From: Bacteroidota bacterium
Lineage (GTDB): Bacteria; Bacteroidota; Bacteroidia; Bacteroidales; UBA1556
Reading direction: 5' to 3'
NCBI GenBank assembly: GCA_003973505.1
Contig: QNXT01000232.1
Location: 1 to 8,285 of the forward strand
DNA length: 8,285 nt
Shown here: piece after piece, positions 6,982 through 8,285 of the stretch
How the letters are laid out: the number at the start of each line of letters is the position of its first letter
How positions within the stretch are numbered: the stretch's first letter is position 1
The notes under the pieces: model-generated
What the model was told of the DNA's origin: nothing
Seen by the model: the letters and a program-made list of their open reading frames with translations, nothing else
Database searches by the model: none
Position numbers and translations under genes: made by a program

Positions 6982-7108
6982 TCACTTTTTACCCTCTGCT
7001 GCTTTCTTTTTGGCCTTCGCTTCAGCTTTTTGTAACTTCCTGCGCAAATACATAATTCGCACTGATTAGAAAGAATAAAAAAATAATGAGCTGGGAAATA
7101 CGTTTCAT
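6982..7108 (-). pseudogene. Frameshifted remnant of a small secreted protein
   Basis: On the minus strand the ATG at 7106-7108 opens a 28-codon frame ending at 7022: MKRISQLIIFLFFLISANY then VFAQEVTKS and a TGA. Residues 1-22 form a good Sec signal peptide with an FAQ cleavage site, the form most common in Bacteroidota. Just where the mature part should continue, another frame carries LRRKLQKAEAKAKKKAAEGKK and a stop at 6982-6984, a Lys/Ala-rich helical tail often seen after such signal peptides. One frame change near 7040 would join the two into a protein of about 41 residues. I read this as a small exported basic protein broken by a frameshift, or a sequencing error. Alternatives are chance, or a tiny independent peptide from ATG 7051-7053 in the second frame. 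Confidence 0.4.
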
Positions 7109-7340
7109 AATTTTAGATATGTTACAGATTTTTGGTTTAACTAATGAACCTCAATAATCCATTTCAAGAAGACGAGATTCAATGATTTTTTTCATGCGGG
7201 TTTTATGTACTTTTTATGCCAAAATTTTAACGATTATTTTAAATTTGAATACATCATCAACAAAGCCGACACTCAGGGGCGAACCTTATACTTTGCTTAA
7301 TTCACGTACCAAATACTCAAAATGTATTTGTTATTAATAG

Positions 7341-7427
7341 TCCACGAATTACACGAATTAACTCGAATTTTATTACACAAAAATTCAGCAATGCTGCATT
7401 TTTGTGTAAATTCGTGTAATTCGTGGA
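7341..7427. repeat. Long-arm hairpin element (19-bp and 12-bp nested inverted repeats)
   Basis: The outer arms TCCACGAATTACACGAATT (7341-7359) and its exact reverse complement (7409-7427) pair over 19 bp. Nested inside, TTACACAAAAAT (7373-7384) pairs with ATTTTTGTGTAA (7398-7409; one base is shared with the outer arm), and CAGC/GCTG (7386-7389, 7393-7396) closes a three-base loop. The 13 bases 7360-7372 on the left side have no partner and form a bulge. The arms are built from a repeated ACACGAATT-like word. The ends match a CACGAATTACACGAATT word that I recall as a dispersed intergenic repeat in several bacteria. No target-site duplication or transposase is visible. It could be a MITE-like element or a bidirectional terminator between neighbours. 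Confidence 0.8.
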
Positions 7428-7543
7428 TACTTATATCTTTGAGTTCTAAGAATAGATAATTTATTAGCTCAAAACAAAAGTATGCGGCAGCCCTGAGCCT
7501 ACACTTAGTAATTCATCAAATGAAGTAATTTTTACACAACTCC

Positions 7544-7605
7544 ACTACCCGAATTTACGTAAATTTGGGTAGTCGGCTACCCGTATTTATATTAATATGG
7601 GTAGC
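7544..7605. repeat. Two tandem 30-bp palindromes with compensatory changes
   Basis: The first palindrome (7544-7573) has arms ACTACCCGAATTTAC and GTAAATTTGGGTAGT with no spacer. The second (7576-7605) has arms GCTACCCGTATTTAT and ATTAATATGGGTAGC. They share CTACCCG at the left and TGGGTAG at the right, and only CG separates them. Where they differ, most changes are paired: A-T to G-C at the outer position, A-T to T-A at arm position 9, and C-G to T-A at the centre. Both keep the same G-T pair at arm position 8, and the second has one T-T mismatch. The middle GGGTAGTCGGCTACCC (7567-7582) can form an alternative 6-bp hairpin. The centres are 32 bp apart, about three helical turns, which suits two dimers of a DNA-binding protein on one face. 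They lie about 200 bases upstream of tyrS. Confidence 0.75.
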
Positions 7606-7627
7606 ACCTATGTTAAAAATACGGTAA

Positions 7628-7741
7628 ATAGCACAAATTATAATATTAAAATCTATTCACAGATTAACTGAAAACAAGTTGATTAAAAGGATTGACCGTA
7701 AAATCGCTTCTGAATTGTTTCAATTTTTGAAAAGCTATTAA
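7628..7741 (+). pseudogene. Possible decayed N-terminus of a protein gene
   Basis: A plus-strand frame open from 7628 ends at TAA 7739-7741 and contains IKRIDRKIASELFQFLKSY, which has an amphipathic, protein-like composition. No ATG is present; TTG at 7679 could serve. The pattern is reminiscent of the first residues of DUF4143-type AAA ATPases, which start with a basic helix ending in FLK-aromatic-P before a Walker A motif, but no Walker A follows here. If real it is a truncated remnant. Chance in AT-rich DNA is quite possible. Confidence 0.2.
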
Positions 7742-7773
7742 TCGACAAGGGCTATCAACAACTAAAATTTATC

Positions 7774-7781
7774 TAATTTCG
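7774..7781 (+). promoter_or_regulatory. Candidate -7 box for tyrS
   Basis: TAATTTCG matches TAnnTTTG with one change, the same TTCG variant as before the S9 peptidase gene, and ends 25 bases before the tyrS ATG, again the same distance. No -33 element is obvious. The short leader leaves no room for a T-box or other riboswitch. Confidence 0.4.
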
Positions 7782-7806
7782 CATCTTCAAAAAAACAAAG
7801 AATATT

Positions 7807-8285
7807 ATGGCAAAGACTTTTGTAGAAGAATTACAGTGGAGAGGGATGATACACAACATCATGCCCAATACGGAGGAACAAATGGAAAAAGAAATGACCT
7901 CGGCTTATGTGGGCATCGACCCTACAGCTGACTCATTACATATTGGTCACTTAGTGGGTGTTATGATGTTGCGCCATTTACAAAATGCAGGCCATCGCCC
8001 TATTGCTCTAATTGGAGGAGCTACAGGTATGATTGGGGATCCATCAGGAAAATCGGATGAGCGTAATTTATTGGATGAAGAAACGCTACGTAAGAACGAG
8101 CAAGGTATCAAAAAGCAATTATCAAAATTTTTGAATTTCGATTCCGGTGAAGATAATGCTGCCCTTTTGGTAAACAACTACGACTGGATGAGTAAGTTTT
8201 CTTTCCTTGAGTTTATTCGTGATGTGGGAAAGCATATTACAGTAAATTATATGATGGCCAAAGATTCGGTTAAAAAGCGAATTGG
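7807..8285 (+). CDS. tyrS: Tyrosyl-tRNA synthetase, N-terminal part
   Basis: The first 159 residues of a class I tyrosyl-tRNA synthetase, cut off by the right window edge; the family is usually about 400-430 residues. The enzyme is cytoplasmic and charges tRNA-Tyr with tyrosine using ATP. The Rossmann-fold active site is visible: Tyr34 and Asp38 in [18 protein letters not shown], the class I signature HIGH at 45-48, and Thr40 and His45, the residues that act on the transition state in the well-studied Geobacillus enzyme, whose numbering is the same here. [20 protein letters not shown] (about 67-86) follows in the usual form. The C-terminal anticodon and S4 domains and the KMSKS loop lie beyond the window. 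ATG 7807 gives the expected N-terminus [13 protein letters not shown]. The leader is A-rich with no Shine-Dalgarno. It is preceded by the repeat-rich gap and has no operon partner on its left. Confidence 0.97.
   Translation, partial: MAKTFVEELQWRGMIHNIMPNTEEQMEKEMTSAYVGIDPTADSLHIGHLVGVMMLRHLQNAGHRPIALIGGATGMIGDPSGKSDERNLLDEETLRKNEQGIKKQLSKFLNFDSGEDNAALLVNNYDWMSKFSFLEFIRDVGKHITVNYMMAKDSVKKRI

Larger units (their letters stand above)
6915..7806. other. Gene-poor intergenic stretch with repeats and gene remnants
   Basis: About 890 bases separate the DUF1232 fusion gene from tyrS without an intact gene that I can support. From left to right it holds a frameshifted small secreted protein on the minus strand (6982-7108), an AT-rich stretch with only short open frames (7109-7340), a long-arm hairpin element (7341-7427), unremarkable sequence to about 7543, two tandem palindromes (7544-7605), an open stretch that reads like the start of a protein (7628-7741) and the tyrS promoter region. 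The mixture of decayed coding fragments and palindromic repeats suggests a site that tolerates insertion and decay. Confidence 0.6.

Noticed and set aside
7151..7195. Minus-strand fragment reading MKKIIESRLLEMDY then stop
   Set aside because: It is protein-like but only 14 codons; the frame before it is closed, so no gene can be supported.
7182..7337. 51-codon plus-strand frame in the intergenic gap, overlapping a 13-codon frame (7144-7185) by ATGA
   Set aside because: The composition is not protein-like (scattered Cys, Thr and Ser, no domain pattern), there is no promoter box, and short frames are common in AT-rich DNA.
7742..7806. T-box or other riboswitch leader for tyrS
   Set aside because: The region between the likely promoter and the ATG is about 25 bases, and no T-box sequence or terminator hairpin is present.

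Overview
The window looks like chromosomal DNA of a low-GC member of the Bacteroidota. The evidence is TAnnTTTG-type promoter boxes upstream of most genes, almost no Shine-Dalgarno sequences, a lipoprotein with an SSC lipobox and a 'choice-of-anchor' type C-terminus, and a large secreted S9 peptidase of a kind common in that phylum. Genus cannot be read from the sequence.

Layout: (1) 1-175, minus strand, is the N-terminal part of an unrecognised two-TM membrane protein that runs off the left edge. It is divergent from (2) 297-3113, a secreted prolyl-oligopeptidase-type S9 serine peptidase with an intact S/D/H triad. (3) The end of that gene runs into an array of 22 in-register GAAGNNN heptamers (3105-3258), followed at once by a REP-like inverted repeat (3268-3290). 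(4) 3374-4828 is an exported lipoprotein with an Ig-like domain and a right-handed beta-helix. (5) 4869-5633, minus strand and convergent with it, is yaaA (peroxide stress / iron control). (6) 5805-6914, divergent from yaaA, is a fusion of a YkvA-like DUF1232 helical domain to a DUF726-like alpha/beta-hydrolase domain whose nucleophile position appears to be Asn instead of Ser. (7) 6915-7806 is a gene-poor stretch of about 890 bases. It holds a frameshifted remnant of a small secreted protein, an 87-base long-arm hairpin, two tandem 30-bp palindromes that differ by compensatory base changes, and an open stretch that may be the decayed start of a protein gene. (8) 7807-8285 is the N-terminal part of tyrS, running off the right edge.

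The genes do not form one pathway. Most appear to be singly transcribed: cell-envelope proteins (membrane protein, peptidase, lipoprotein), a stress protein, a protein of unknown role and a housekeeping synthetase. The least ordinary parts are the non-coding elements: the heptamer array that supplies the peptidase stop codon, and the paired palindromes upstream of tyrS. No complete new multi-gene system is visible; the tandem palindromes and the DUF1232/DUF726-like fusion are the best candidates for something undescribed.
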